Shown here piece by piece: positions 17,393 through 26,154 of a stretch of DNA of 64,000 bases (the first letter of the stretch is position 1; the number at the start of each line of letters is the position of its first letter). The notes below the pieces were generated by a model. That model was given only the letters and a program-made list of their open reading frames with translations, searched no databases and was not told the origin of the DNA. The translations under genes were made by a program, and so were the position numbers. Location: positions 806,001 through 870,000 of the forward strand of contig NZ_JASZYE010000001.1 of assembly GCF_030317145.1 (NCBI RefSeq). The letters are read 5' to 3'. This DNA comes from Variovorax flavidus (lineage in GTDB: Bacteria; Pseudomonadota; Gammaproteobacteria; Burkholderiales; Burkholderiaceae_C).

Positions 17393-17752
17393 TCAGAGTT
17401 CGACCAGGCTTTCGAAACCGCCCCAGAACATGCGCTTGCCGTCGAAGGGCATGCTCTTCATGTCCATCATCTCGGCGAGTCGGGGATCGCTCATGACCTT
17501 GGCGTTGACCTCGTCGCGGTGGGCCCGCGAGTTGAAGACGATGTAGGCGAACACGACGGTCTCGTCGTCCTTCAGGTTCACGCTTTGCGGAAAGGAGGTG
17601 ACTTCGCCGGGCTTCACGTCATCAGCAACGCATTCACGGTACTCGAGGGCGCCGTGCTCGCGCCAGACCTTTCCCGCCTTGGTGGCGATCTCGCGGTACT
17701 TCTCGATATTGTTCTTTGGAACGGGAACAACGAATCCATCGACGTAGGCCAT
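17393..17752 (-). CDS. DUF1428 family protein
   Basis: A 119-residue protein covering the whole DUF1428 domain, recognised by its opening YVDGFVVPVPKNNIEKY and the closing PFDGKRMFWGGFE. The family has a ferredoxin-like alpha+beta fold (dimeric alpha-beta barrel relatives) and no established biochemical role. It is the last gene of the long minus-strand catabolic run, 105 bp after the SDR gene. A weak hairpin (17811-17829) in that gap may partly terminate the upstream transcript. Confidence 0.85.
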   Translation of the reverse strand: MAYVDGFVVPVPKNNIEKYREIATKAGKVWREHGALEYRECVADDVKPGEVTSFPQSVNLKDDETVVFAYIVFNSRAHRDEVNAKVMSDPRLAEMMDMKSMPFDGKRMFWGGFESLVEL

Positions 17753-17857
17753 GCAAGGGTCTCCTTGAAGCGTGGGTTGACGATACAGAACCGAGAAGTT
17801 CAGTATAAGCAGGCCCTCCTTCCGGGCCTACTCAAACCCCTGATGGCCGATGCGGGA

Positions 17858-18760
17858 TTACGAGCGCAGTTGCGCGCGCAGGTTTGCGCCGATCTCCGGC
17901 CGCTCCAGGAAAGGATCGGCGGGGTTCGTGATCGACACGATGTTCTCCATGCGGCTCTTCACGTTGCCCAGAGCCTTGGGATGGCTGAACACGTAGAACT
18001 GGTTTGCGCTGATCGCGTCGAAGACCTTCTGCGCCACTTCGGCGGCCGTCACCTTGCCGCTGCTCACGGCCTTGTTGCTCATGGCCTGGCCGATCATCTG
18101 GCTCTTGGTCAATTCACCGCTGGGCAGCGAGCCCGGGCGGTTGCGCTCGCTTTGCGTGATGCCCGTGGGCACGAAGTACGGGCACAGCAGGCTGGCGCCG
18201 ACCTGGTCGGTGACCAGCTTCAGGTCTTGATAGAGGGTCTCGGTCAGGCTGACGACGGCCGCCTTGGCCGTGTTGTAGATGCCCATGTTCGGAGGCGTCA
18301 GCAGTCCGGCCATGCTGGCGGTGTTGACGATGTGGCCCCGGTAGGACGGATCCTTGGCGGCTGCCTCCAGCATCATCGGGGTGAACAGGCGCACGCCGTG
18401 GACCACCCCCCACAGATCGACGCCGAGCACCCATTCCCAGTCGGCAACGGTGTTCTCCCACACAAGCCCGCCCGCGCCCACGCCGGCATTGTTGAACACG
18501 AAATGCGGCGCACCGAAACGCTGCTGCACGTCCTTGGCCAGCGCTTCCATCTGCGCGGCGTTGGCCACGTCCACCTTGCGCGCGAGCACCTGCGCGCCTG
18601 CGGCTTCCATCTCTGCCTGTGCCTTGTCGAGCGCGTCCTGCTGCACGTCGACGAGTACGAGGTTCATGCCCCGTGCCGCGCCGATGCGCGCGCATTCGAG
18701 GCCGAAGCCGGAGCCTGCACCGGTGAGAACGGCCGTCGTGCCCTTGAAATCCTGAATCAT
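17858..18760 (-). CDS. SDR-family NAD(P)-dependent oxidoreductase
   Basis: A 300-residue classical short-chain dehydrogenase. It has the TGAGSGFG nucleotide-binding motif near residue 14, NNAG near 90, and a catalytic Ser...YNTAK near 145-167. The C-terminus is longer than in the minimal 250-residue family members (SHPKALGNVKSRMENIV), as in the group acting on acyl or alcohol substrates. It follows the GST-like gene on the same strand with a 101-bp gap, so it may have its own promoter. Oxidation of a hydroxyacyl or alcohol intermediate fits the context but is inference. Confidence 0.88.
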   Translation of the reverse strand: MIQDFKGTTAVLTGAGSGFGLECARIGAARGMNLVLVDVQQDALDKAQAEMEAAGAQVLARKVDVANAAQMEALAKDVQQRFGAPHFVFNNAGVGAGGLVWENTVADWEWVLGVDLWGVVHGVRLFTPMMLEAAAKDPSYRGHIVNTASMAGLLTPPNMGIYNTAKAAVVSLTETLYQDLKLVTDQVGASLLCPYFVPTGITQSERNRPGSLPSGELTKSQMIGQAMSNKAVSSGKVTAAEVAQKVFDAISANQFYVFSHPKALGNVKSRMENIVSITNPADPFLERPEIGANLRAQLRS

Positions 18761-18860
18761 TTGCGCGTGTCCTTTCGTCTCTGTTCTGCGGAGACGCTAT
18801 TGAATGACGGAATCGCGAAAGACGCAGTCGCGAAGGTGCCCGCGCCGGGTCGTCGATGCG

Positions 18861-19799
18861 TCAGCTTTCGACGGACCGCAGCACGTATCCGATGCGCGGG
18901 AAGTGCACGTGCACGGTGCCGATGCGCTCGCCGGTCCGGCGCAACGTGTAGTGCGTCCGCGTGGCGGCGACCAGTTCACCCTCCGTCGGCTCGGGGCCGA
19001 AGCTGTCGGCCGCGATCGTGACGCGGGAGCCGAGCGGGATGCCGTGCTCATCCTGGAAGGTGCTGTCGGACAGCAGCGTGTGCGGCGTCGAGGCGGCCGC
19101 CACCTCGATCGCCTTTGCCGCGTCGAAAGTCTCCATGGTGCCGTGCCCGATGCCGGCCATGCGGTCCAGCCAGTCCACCACGGCCGGCGTGAGCTGCAGG
19201 ATGCCGGCCATCGACGGCGTGCGCTTGCGGGTGAACCAAAGCGGGTGATAGCACGCGAAATCGGCCATCGTGGGGAATGCGCCGAGCAGGCAGTCGGTGT
19301 CGTCCAGCATGTCCGACAAGCGCCGCAGGTAGGACTTGTAGGCCGCCGCGGCATCCCCGGGCCGCAGCCGGACCATGTTGCTGCTCATGGCCTTGCGGTC
19401 GTCGCCGAAGGCCTTGGCCAGTTCGGGCGGTGCATTGCCGAAGAGATCGGCCGCTCCCTTGCCGCTGAAGCTGTAGGCCATCGAGGCCCAGAACAGCGAG
19501 CTGTCAGCCCATTGGGCGACCAGGCGCGAGAGGCCCTTGCCCGGCTCCGGATAGATCGAAGGCGTGGGCGCCAGATGCTCGAGCACATCGCAGATCAGCG
19601 CGGTGTCGCAATAGATGTCCGCACCGATCTGCAGCACGGGCGTCTTGCGATAGCCGCCCGTGAGCGTGACGAGGTCGGGCTTGGGCATGATCTGCGGAAT
19701 GATCACCGACTTCCAGGCCAGCTTTTTGTAGCCGAGGATCAGCCGGATCTTTTCGGAGAACGGCGAGGTCGCGTAGTGGTGGAGGATCAGGTCTGCCAT
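18861..19799 (-). CDS. Glutathione S-transferase-like protein with C-terminal extension
   Basis: The 312-residue protein begins with a thioredoxin-like GST domain (HHYATSPFSEKIRLILG, residues 7-23; the GGYRKTPVLQIG cis-Pro segment near 48-58), followed by the helical GST domain. It is about 80 residues longer than normal GSTs; the extra C-terminus (from about residue 225) is predicted to be beta-rich and ends in HVHFPRIGYVLRSVES. ATG at 19799 was chosen because the open frame upstream extends into the AidB-like gene. It lies 22 nt after that gene and is probably co-transcribed with it. Conjugation or detoxification during catabolism is possible. Confidence 0.8.
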   Translation of the reverse strand: MADLILHHYATSPFSEKIRLILGYKKLAWKSVIIPQIMPKPDLVTLTGGYRKTPVLQIGADIYCDTALICDVLEHLAPTPSIYPEPGKGLSRLVAQWADSSLFWASMAYSFSGKGAADLFGNAPPELAKAFGDDRKAMSSNMVRLRPGDAAAAYKSYLRRLSDMLDDTDCLLGAFPTMADFACYHPLWFTRKRTPSMAGILQLTPAVVDWLDRMAGIGHGTMETFDAAKAIEVAAASTPHTLLSDSTFQDEHGIPLGSRVTIAADSFGPEPTEGELVAATRTHYTLRRTGERIGTVHVHFPRIGYVLRSVES

Positions 19800-19821
19800 G
19801 GAGGTCCTTCGCGGTGCGTGA

Positions 19822-21477
19822 TCAATGAGGCTGCGCGCGAGCGATGATCGCATCGAAATCGACACCCGCGCCCAGTGTGCCGAACGCGTGGCCCCAGTCA
19901 CCACCTAGGCGCGATGCGCAGAAGGCCCCGACGACCGCGCCGGGCGCGGTCTGCGCGAGCAATGCGCCTTGTACCGCCAGCGCCACGTCCTGCGCGAGGC
20001 GGCGGGCTTCGGCTTCCGTGGCCATCGCCTCGATGCGAGCCGGCAGTGCGTCGGCCAGCCGGTCGAGCGCGGGGTCGACACCGCGCGCCGGCGTGAGTTC
20101 ATGTGCCAGCGCAGCGATGGCGTCGCCCTTGCGCAGGCCGCGCAGCAGGTCGAGCGCCATGATGTTGCCGGCACCTTCCCAGATCGAGTTGAGCGGCATT
20201 TCGCGATAGACGCGAGCCATCACGCCTTCGCCGCCCTCTTCCACGTAGCCGTTGCCACCGAGGCATTCCATCGCCTCCTGCGCAAAATGGCTGCCGCGCT
20301 TGTAGATCCAGAACTTGGCGACCGGCGTGAGCAGGCGTGCCATGAGGCGCTCGTGTTCGTCGGCCTGGTGGTCGAAAGCCCGCGCGAGGCGAAGTGCGAG
20401 CGCGGTCGCGGCTTCGCATTCGAGCGCGAGGTCGCCCAGCACGTTCTTCATCAGTGGCTGCTCGATCAGTGGCTTGCCGAAAGCCTGCCGTTGGGCGGTG
20501 TGGTTCAACGCAAGGCTCAATGCCTGACGCATCAGGCCGCTGGTGCCGAGTGCGCAATCGAGCCGCGTCATCGTGCCCATCTCGAGGATCTGCGGAATGC
20601 CGCGGCCCTCTTCGCCGACCAGCCATGCGCTCGCGCCGCGGAACTCGACCTCGGAACTGGCGTTGGCCTTGTTGCCGAGCTTGTCCTTCAGGCGTTGGAT
20701 ATGGATCGCGTTGCGGCTGCCGTCCGACAGCACGCGCGGCAGGAAGAAGCACGACAACCCTGCCGGTGCCTGCGCCAGCACCAGGAAGGCGTCGCACATC
20801 GGCGCGGAGAAGAACCACTTGTGGCCGGTGATTTCGTAGCGCTCACCCCAGGCGTCACTACCGGTGCGAACCGCCCGCGTGGTATTGGCCCGCACGTCCG
20901 AGCCGCCCTGCTTCTCGGTCATGCCCATGCCCATGGTCACGCCGGGTTTCTCGTGCCACGGTCTGAGGACCGGGTCGTACCAGAGGCTCGCCAGCTTCGG
21001 CGCCCAGTCGGCATGAATGGCCGTATTGCCGCGCAACGCAGGCGTCACGGCATAGCTCATCGAGATCGGGCAGAGGACCGATGGCTCCAACTCCGTGAAA
21101 AGCATGAAGCCCGCGGCCCTTTGGACATGGGGAGATGAGCAAGCTCCCTCCCCGCCGGGTTGGGCCCAAGGCGCACCATGCAAGCCCGCCCCGACAGCCG
21201 CCGTCATCAGCGCGTGGTAACTGGGATGGAACTCCACCTCATCGATGCGCCGGCCGAACCGGTCGTGCGTATGCAGCACGGGCGAATGGATGTTCGCCAG
21301 CCGCGCATGGGTCTGCATCTCCACCGTGCCGATCACGGCGCCCAGATGGTCGAGCGGCGCCAGTTGCAATTGCGGTGCATTGAACTTCAACGCATCCCGC
21401 AACGGCCGGTTGGTCCCGAAGAGGTTGTAGCCGCTCAGCGGAGCCGGCTGGTTGAAGACCTCGTGAGTCGCATCCAT
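19822..21477 (-). CDS. AidB-like acyl-CoA dehydrogenase
   Basis: At 551 residues it matches the AidB branch of acyl-CoA dehydrogenases, with the long N-terminal region (PAPLSGYNLFGTNRPLRDAL) typical of AidB. FAD/substrate segments include MTEKQGGSDVRANTT and a flavin-binding KWFFSAPMCDAFLVLAQ. The catalytic-base region reads SIWEGAGNIMALDLLR, with Glu in the isovaleryl-CoA-dehydrogenase-like position. AidB in E. coli is tied to alkylation resistance and binds DNA, but here the gene sits inside a beta-oxidation operon, 21 nt after an oxidoreductase gene, so a true acyl-CoA substrate is at least as likely. Confidence 0.88.
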   Translation of the reverse strand: MDATHEVFNQPAPLSGYNLFGTNRPLRDALKFNAPQLQLAPLDHLGAVIGTVEMQTHARLANIHSPVLHTHDRFGRRIDEVEFHPSYHALMTAAVGAGLHGAPWAQPGGEGACSSPHVQRAAGFMLFTELEPSVLCPISMSYAVTPALRGNTAIHADWAPKLASLWYDPVLRPWHEKPGVTMGMGMTEKQGGSDVRANTTRAVRTGSDAWGERYEITGHKWFFSAPMCDAFLVLAQAPAGLSCFFLPRVLSDGSRNAIHIQRLKDKLGNKANASSEVEFRGASAWLVGEEGRGIPQILEMGTMTRLDCALGTSGLMRQALSLALNHTAQRQAFGKPLIEQPLMKNVLGDLALECEAATALALRLARAFDHQADEHERLMARLLTPVAKFWIYKRGSHFAQEAMECLGGNGYVEEGGEGVMARVYREMPLNSIWEGAGNIMALDLLRGLRKGDAIAALAHELTPARGVDPALDRLADALPARIEAMATEAEARRLAQDVALAVQGALLAQTAPGAVVGAFCASRLGGDWGHAFGTLGAGVDFDAIIARAQPH

Positions 21478-21498
21478 GGCCGTCTCCGAATGGCTGGC

Positions 21499-22515
21499 TC
21501 AGATCAGCTTGACCAGTTGCTTGCCGAAGTTCCTGCCCTTCAACAGACCGAGGAAGGCCTCGGGCGCCGAGTCGATGCCCTGCGCCACCGACTCCCGCGG
21601 CCGCAGCTTGCCGCTCGCCACCAGCCCGCCCAGTTCGGCCAGGGCCTCGGGCCATACTTCCATGTGCTCGCTGACGATGAAGCCTTCGAGCTTGAGGCGG
21701 TTGATCAGGAACAGCGCGGGATTCGCCAGCGGCAGCGGCTGCCCGTCGTAACCCGCGATCATCCCGCACATCGCGATGCGCGCAAAGGCGTTGGTACGCA
21801 GCAGCACCGCGTCGAAGATGTAGCCACCGACATTCTCGAAGTAGCCGTCGATGCCGTTCGGGCAGGCTTCCTTGAGCGCCGCGCTCATGCTCTTGACGTC
21901 CGGATGCTGGCGGTAGTCGATGCAGGCGTCGAAGCCCAGTTCATCGGTGACGTACTTGCATTTGTCCGGGCCGCCGGCAATGCCCACGACCCTGCAGCCG
22001 CGCGCCTTGGCCAGCGCGCCGAATGCGCTGCCGACCGCGCCGCTCGCAGCCGTGATGACGACCGTCTCACCGGCCTTCGGGTTGATGATCTTCACGAGGC
22101 CGTACCAGGCGGTCACGCCGGGCATGCCGACCGCGCCGAGGTAGTGCGACAGCGGCACATGCGTGGTGTCGACCTTCTTCAACGCGCCGGGCTGCGATGC
22201 ATCGACCACGCTGTACTCCTGCCAGCCGCCGAAGCCGACGACCTTGTCGCCGACGGCGTACTTGGGGTGCTTGCTCTCGACCACTTCGCCCGCCGTGCCA
22301 CCCTGCATCACCTGGCCGAGGGGCTGAGGCTGCGCGTAGCTCTTGGCGTCGTTCATGCGGCCGCGCATGTAGGGGTCCAGGCTCATGAAGTGATGGCGAA
22401 CGAGAACCTGGTTGTCCTTGAGGGCCGGCGTCTCCGTGGTCACGAGCTTGAAGTTGCTGGCGACGGCTTCGCCTTCGGGACGGTTGTCGAGGATCTGTTG
22501 TCTGTTGGTCGGCAT
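21499..22515 (-). CDS. MDR-family NADP-dependent oxidoreductase
   Basis: A 338-residue zinc-free medium-chain reductase of the leukotriene B4 dehydrogenase/CurA type. It opens with NRQQILDNRPEGEAV, contains LDPYMRGRMND near residue 47 and the NADP-binding ASGAVGSAFGALAK near 154. Such enzymes reduce the double bond of alpha,beta-unsaturated ketones, aldehydes or quinone-like compounds. It lies 22 nt after the thioesterase gene and 21 nt before the AidB-like gene in the same operon; reduction of an unsaturated intermediate or by-product is plausible. Confidence 0.9.
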   Translation of the reverse strand: MPTNRQQILDNRPEGEAVASNFKLVTTETPALKDNQVLVRHHFMSLDPYMRGRMNDAKSYAQPQPLGQVMQGGTAGEVVESKHPKYAVGDKVVGFGGWQEYSVVDASQPGALKKVDTTHVPLSHYLGAVGMPGVTAWYGLVKIINPKAGETVVITAASGAVGSAFGALAKARGCRVVGIAGGPDKCKYVTDELGFDACIDYRQHPDVKSMSAALKEACPNGIDGYFENVGGYIFDAVLLRTNAFARIAMCGMIAGYDGQPLPLANPALFLINRLKLEGFIVSEHMEVWPEALAELGGLVASGKLRPRESVAQGIDSAPEAFLGLLKGRNFGKQLVKLI

Positions 22516-22537
22516 GGTGCTCTCGGTATGAATGCAG

Positions 22538-22996
22538 TTAATCGGTTGACGGAGGGCGCATTTCGTTGGCGCTGGCCGGGCCGGTGGGCAGGCGGCGCTT
22601 CACGTACTTGAAAGTGCCTGTCGCATGCGCGCAGACGCGCTCCTGCGCGTCGTAGATCTTCGCCTCGGTGAACGCGAGCGTCGCAGTGCGGTGAAGCAGC
22701 TTGCCGCGCGCGACCAACGGGCCGATGGAAGGCGCCATGAAGGTCGTCTTCATCTCGATGGTGACAACGCCGGTCTCGGGCGTATCGCTGCGCGCAGCCG
22801 CGGCCATGGCGATGTCGAGCATCGTCATGCAGGCGCCGCCGTGCGTCACGTCGAAGGTATTGAGGTGCTCGGGCTTCGCGGTATATCGCAGCTCGGATTC
22901 ACCACCTTCGAACTTCGCGATCTCGAAACCCAGGTGGCGCGCGAAGGGAATGCGGTCCACGTAGGACCTCAGGTTGATGTTGTCGGGCGTGGTCAT
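22538..22996 (-). CDS. PaaI-type hotdog thioesterase
   Basis: A 152-residue single-hotdog protein. FDVTHGGACMTMLDIAMAAAA is the catalytic-helix region with the conserved HGG and acidic residue, and FMAPSIGPLVARGKLLHRTATLAF forms the following strands. The family hydrolyses acyl- or aryl-CoA thioesters, often to rescue CoA from dead-end intermediates. The ATG at 22996 overlaps the stop of the SDR gene by 4 nt; the longer frame upstream is a shadow of the SDR. It is one of two thioesterases in this operon. Confidence 0.9.
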   Translation of the reverse strand: MTTPDNINLRSYVDRIPFARHLGFEIAKFEGGESELRYTAKPEHLNTFDVTHGGACMTMLDIAMAAAARSDTPETGVVTIEMKTTFMAPSIGPLVARGKLLHRTATLAFTEAKIYDAQERVCAHATGTFKYVKRRLPTGPASANEMRPPSTD

Positions 22997-23787
22997 GCGC
23001 CGAGCACCACGCTCACGCCGCCGTCGATGGCGAGCCACTGGCCGGTGATGTGCTTGCCCGCGTCGCTCGCGTACAGCAGCGTGACGCCCTTCAGGTCCTC
23101 GTCGTCGCCGAGACGGCCCAGCGGGGCGTGCGAGGCCATCTTCTCCTCGCCGATCGACTTGATCAGGCCGGCGGCCATCTTGGTCATGAAGAAGCCAGGG
23201 CAGATGGCGTTGACATTGATGTTGTACTTGCCCCATTCGGCGGCGAGCGTGTGCGTAAAGCCGATGACCGCGCTCTTGGACGTGTTGTAGGCCAGCGTCT
23301 GCATCTCGGGCGGGTTGCCGTTGAGCCCGGCGATGGACGCGATGTTGATGATGCGCCCCGCCTTCTTCGGAATCATGTATGCGCGGGCGATCTGCTGCGC
23401 GAGGATGAAATAGCCGCGCACATTGAGGTTCATGACCTTGTCCCATGCCTCGACCGGATGGTCTTCGGCCGGCGCGCCCCAGCTTGCGCCGGCGTTGTTC
23501 ACGAGGATGTCGACGGCGCCCAGACGCTCGAGCGTCTCGGTGGCCAGCCGGCGCGTGTCCTCTTCCTTCGAGCAGTCGGCCGCGATCCAGCGTGCGTCGA
23601 TGCCGGCGTCCTGCAATTCGGCGACGGCCTGTTCCAGGTCGTCGGCCTTGCGCGAACTCAACATGACCTTCGCGCCGGCTTCGCCGAGCGCATGCGCCAT
23701 CTGCAACCCGAGGCCGCGCGAGCCGCCGGTGACGAGCGCGACCTTGCCGGTCAGGTCGAAAAGTTTCTGGATACTGCGTGCAGTCAT
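22993..23787 (-). CDS. SDR-family oxidoreductase, 3-oxoacyl reductase-like
   Basis: A 264-residue classical SDR. It shows TGGSRGLG (cofactor binding, near residue 18), NNAGASW near 95, the catalytic Ser in NIASIAGL and YNTSK near 160-164, and the C-terminal GQWLAIDGG. This is the FabG/3-hydroxyacyl-CoA or gluconate 5-dehydrogenase type. ATG 23787 lies shortly after a GGAGAC site. It is coupled (ATGA overlap) to the thioesterase downstream and follows the Dabb gene by 13 nt. Confidence 0.9.
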   Translation of the reverse strand: MTARSIQKLFDLTGKVALVTGGSRGLGLQMAHALGEAGAKVMLSSRKADDLEQAVAELQDAGIDARWIAADCSKEEDTRRLATETLERLGAVDILVNNAGASWGAPAEDHPVEAWDKVMNLNVRGYFILAQQIARAYMIPKKAGRIINIASIAGLNGNPPEMQTLAYNTSKSAVIGFTHTLAAEWGKYNINVNAICPGFFMTKMAAGLIKSIGEEKMASHAPLGRLGDDEDLKGVTLLYASDAGKHITGQWLAIDGGVSVVLGA

Positions 23788-23800
23788 GGTGTCTCCGGGA

Positions 23801-24085
23801 TCAGTGGGTTTCATAGTCGAGGACGCTGCGCGACTCGCGCAGGCCCCCGAGGACTGCAGACACCTCGACATGGGTCGGATGCTCCAGGTAGGCCTGCAAT
23901 GCCGCCTTGTCGTCGAAGGACGAGACGAGCACGACGTCGCAATTGGCTTCGAGGCCGTCCGTACGCACAGCCGCCTCGAACTCGCGCATGCCAGGCACGA
24001 GGCCCTTGCAGCTGTCGAGCTTGGCCTTGAACTGCGCGGCGTCGCCGGCTCTCTTCAGTTTCCACATCACGATGTGTTTGATCAT
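23801..24085 (-). CDS. Dabb (stress-responsive alpha/beta barrel) protein
   Basis: A 94-residue protein covering one Dabb domain: MIKHIVMWKLK at the start, a central VVLVSSFDDKAALQAYLEHPTHV and a short tail. The domain dimerises into a ferredoxin-like barrel and in some members acts as a small cyclase or lyase or binds acyl-type ligands. It lies between a small membrane protein and an SDR in the beta-oxidation operon, with gaps of 10 and 13 nt. Its function here is unknown. Confidence 0.87.
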   Translation of the reverse strand: MIKHIVMWKLKRAGDAAQFKAKLDSCKGLVPGMREFEAAVRTDGLEANCDVVLVSSFDDKAALQAYLEHPTHVEVSAVLGGLRESRSVLDYETH

Positions 24086-24095
24086 GGCGATTCCT

Positions 24096-24293
24096 TCAGT
24101 CCTTGTAGCGCGATCGAACATAGATCAGCACGACGCCGACCGTGGTGAACACCGCCCCGGGCACGGCCAGGAACCAACCGAGGGCCTCCTCCGTACGACC
24201 CGTCGCGATGCCGATGATGATCATGAACAGCCCGCCGTAGATCAGGATCCAGGTCCATTTCTCCAGCGTGGCGTGCGGCTTGGCCTCGGCCAT
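24096..24293 (-). CDS. Small two-helix membrane protein
   Basis: A 65-residue protein with two hydrophobic segments (about residues 14-31 and 38-58) separated by a short polar turn containing GRTEEALG, ending in the basic RSRYKD. The start was set at 24293 because its ATG overlaps the stop of the acyl-CoA dehydrogenase gene (ATGA), implying translational coupling. I recognise no family. Its place in a soluble beta-oxidation operon suggests a membrane tether or accessory, but that is only inference. Confidence 0.7.
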   Translation of the reverse strand: MAEAKPHATLEKWTWILIYGGLFMIIIGIATGRTEEALGWFLAVPGAVFTTVGVVLIYVRSRYKD

Positions 24294-26125
24294 CAGAAAG
24301 CCTCCTCGGGCAGTGCCGTGCAAGTCGGATCGCGCTGCTCGACCACGTTGAGCCAGGCGCCGATCTTCGGCAGTTCATAGTTGAAAAAGTAATCGGTCGC
24401 GCCGATGCGCCCTGCCGTGGCCGGCAGCGCCCTCGCCGCATCGCGCTCCAGCGCATGCTGGGCGACATCGAGCCAGATCCAGGCCAGCACCACATGACCG
24501 AAGGCCTGCATGTAGGGCACGGCATTGGCCAGCGCCTCGTGCGGATTGCCGGTGGACCACGCGGCCTTCGTTGCGGAGCCGATGCGTTCCAGGGCTGCAC
24601 CCAGCGCTTTCGCGTGTCCTGCCAGCGCAGGCACCGCCGCGGCGCGCTTCATCGTGTCGTTGATGCGGCCAGCCAGCAAGTGCAGGCCCCTGCCGTCTTC
24701 CATGAGAACCTTGCGGCCCAGAAGGTCGGCGGCCTGGATGCCGTGCGTGCCCTCGTGGATCATGTTCAGGCGGTTGTCTCGCCAGTACTGTTCTACCGGA
24801 AAGTCGCGCGTGTAGCCGTAGCCGCCGTGGACCTGGATCGCGAGCGAGTTCGCTTCGAGGCACCATTCGCTCGGCCAGCTCTTCGCGATCGGCGTGAGCA
24901 CTTCGAGCAGCAGGCGCGCATCGTCGGCCGCTTGCGCGTCACCCGTCTTCTGTTCGTCGACCAGCCGCGCGCAGTAGAGCTCGAGCGCCAGCGCGCCTTC
25001 GCAGTACGCCTTCTGCGCGAGCAGCATGCGGCGCACGTCCGCGTGCTCGATGATGCGCACCTGCGGCTTGGCCGAGTCCTTGCCCGCGGGACCGGCCGGC
25101 CGGCCTTGCGGGCGATTCTTCGCGTAGTCGAGCGAAGCGTGGTAGCCCGCCATGCCGAGCATCGTGGCTGCAGTGCCGACGCCGATGCGTGCCTCGTTCA
25201 TCATGTGGAACATGCAGTGCAGGCCCTTGCCGGGCTGGCCGACCAGGTAGCCCACGGCACCGGCCTTGCCGTTCACCGGGAACTTGCCTTCGCCGAAATT
25301 GAGCAGTGTGTTGGTCGTGCCACGCCAGCCAAGCTTGTGGTTGAGGCCGGCGAGCGCCACGTCGTTGCGCTCGCCGGTCAGGTGTCCTTCGGTGTCGACC
25401 ATCCTCTTCGGCACGATGAAGAGCGAGATGCCACGCGTGCCGGGAATCAGCTTGCCGTTCTCGTCGGGAATCTTCGCGAGCACGATGTGCACGATGTTCT
25501 CGGTCAGCTCATGGTCGCCGGACGAGATCCACATCTTGTTGCCGGTGAGGCGGTAGCGCGGGCCGAGCGGGTCGTCCTGGAAACCCTCGCCGTCGGGCAC
25601 GGCGCGTGTCGCGACGTCGCTGAGGCTGGAGCCGGCCTGCGGCTCCGACAGGCACATGGTGCCGGCCCAGCGGCCCGCGAATTCGTTCTTCGCAAACACC
25701 TCTTTCTGCATCTCGGTGCCGTGCACCATGAGCAGGTTGGCGTTGCCGCTGGTGAGCATGTTCGATCCGATGCTGACCGAGGCCATGGCGAAGAAGCTGT
25801 TGGCGGCCGCGGACAAGGTGTAGGGCAACTGCATGCCGCCGATGTCGTAGTCCTGTGCGGCGCTCAGCATGCCGGACTCGACGAAGGCCTTGTGCGCATC
25901 GTGCGTGGCGCGCGGCAGGATGACCTTTTCGCCATCGAAGTGCGGCTCCTGCGTGTCGACGGTGCGATTGAACGGCGCGTACTTCTCGCGCGCAATGCGC
26001 TCGCAGGTGTCGAGCACCGCGTCAAAGGTCTCGCGCGAATGGTCGGCGAAGCGCTCGCGCTCGTTGAGCGACTCGGCATGGAGCCAGTCGTAGAGAAGGA
26101 AATCGAGGGTGGGACGAAGGCTCAT
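24293..26125 (-). CDS. Acyl-CoA dehydrogenase
   Basis: A 610-residue dehydrogenase of the large type with an extra N-terminal segment (SLRPTLDFLLYDWLHAESL), as in the DmdC/AcdM-like group. FAD and substrate contacts lie in TMCLSEPQAGSSLSDVATRA (near residues 147-166) and NKMWISSGDHE. The catalytic Glu is expected in LNMIHEGTHGIQAADLLGRK (near residue 455). It catalyses the first oxidation of an acyl-CoA to the 2-enoyl-CoA, feeding electrons to ETF. It lies 29 nt after a thioesterase gene and is coupled to a small membrane protein gene. Confidence 0.93.
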   Translation of the reverse strand: MSLRPTLDFLLYDWLHAESLNERERFADHSRETFDAVLDTCERIAREKYAPFNRTVDTQEPHFDGEKVILPRATHDAHKAFVESGMLSAAQDYDIGGMQLPYTLSAAANSFFAMASVSIGSNMLTSGNANLLMVHGTEMQKEVFAKNEFAGRWAGTMCLSEPQAGSSLSDVATRAVPDGEGFQDDPLGPRYRLTGNKMWISSGDHELTENIVHIVLAKIPDENGKLIPGTRGISLFIVPKRMVDTEGHLTGERNDVALAGLNHKLGWRGTTNTLLNFGEGKFPVNGKAGAVGYLVGQPGKGLHCMFHMMNEARIGVGTAATMLGMAGYHASLDYAKNRPQGRPAGPAGKDSAKPQVRIIEHADVRRMLLAQKAYCEGALALELYCARLVDEQKTGDAQAADDARLLLEVLTPIAKSWPSEWCLEANSLAIQVHGGYGYTRDFPVEQYWRDNRLNMIHEGTHGIQAADLLGRKVLMEDGRGLHLLAGRINDTMKRAAAVPALAGHAKALGAALERIGSATKAAWSTGNPHEALANAVPYMQAFGHVVLAWIWLDVAQHALERDAARALPATAGRIGATDYFFNYELPKIGAWLNVVEQRDPTCTALPEEAF

Positions 26126-26154
26126 GGATCTGTTCGCTGCGCGATCTGTGGGAT

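Noticed and set aside
17811..17829. Strong terminator AGGCCC-N7-GGGCCT after the SDR gene
   Set aside because: The stem is only 6 bp and no T-run follows on the minus strand, so I do not list it as a terminator.
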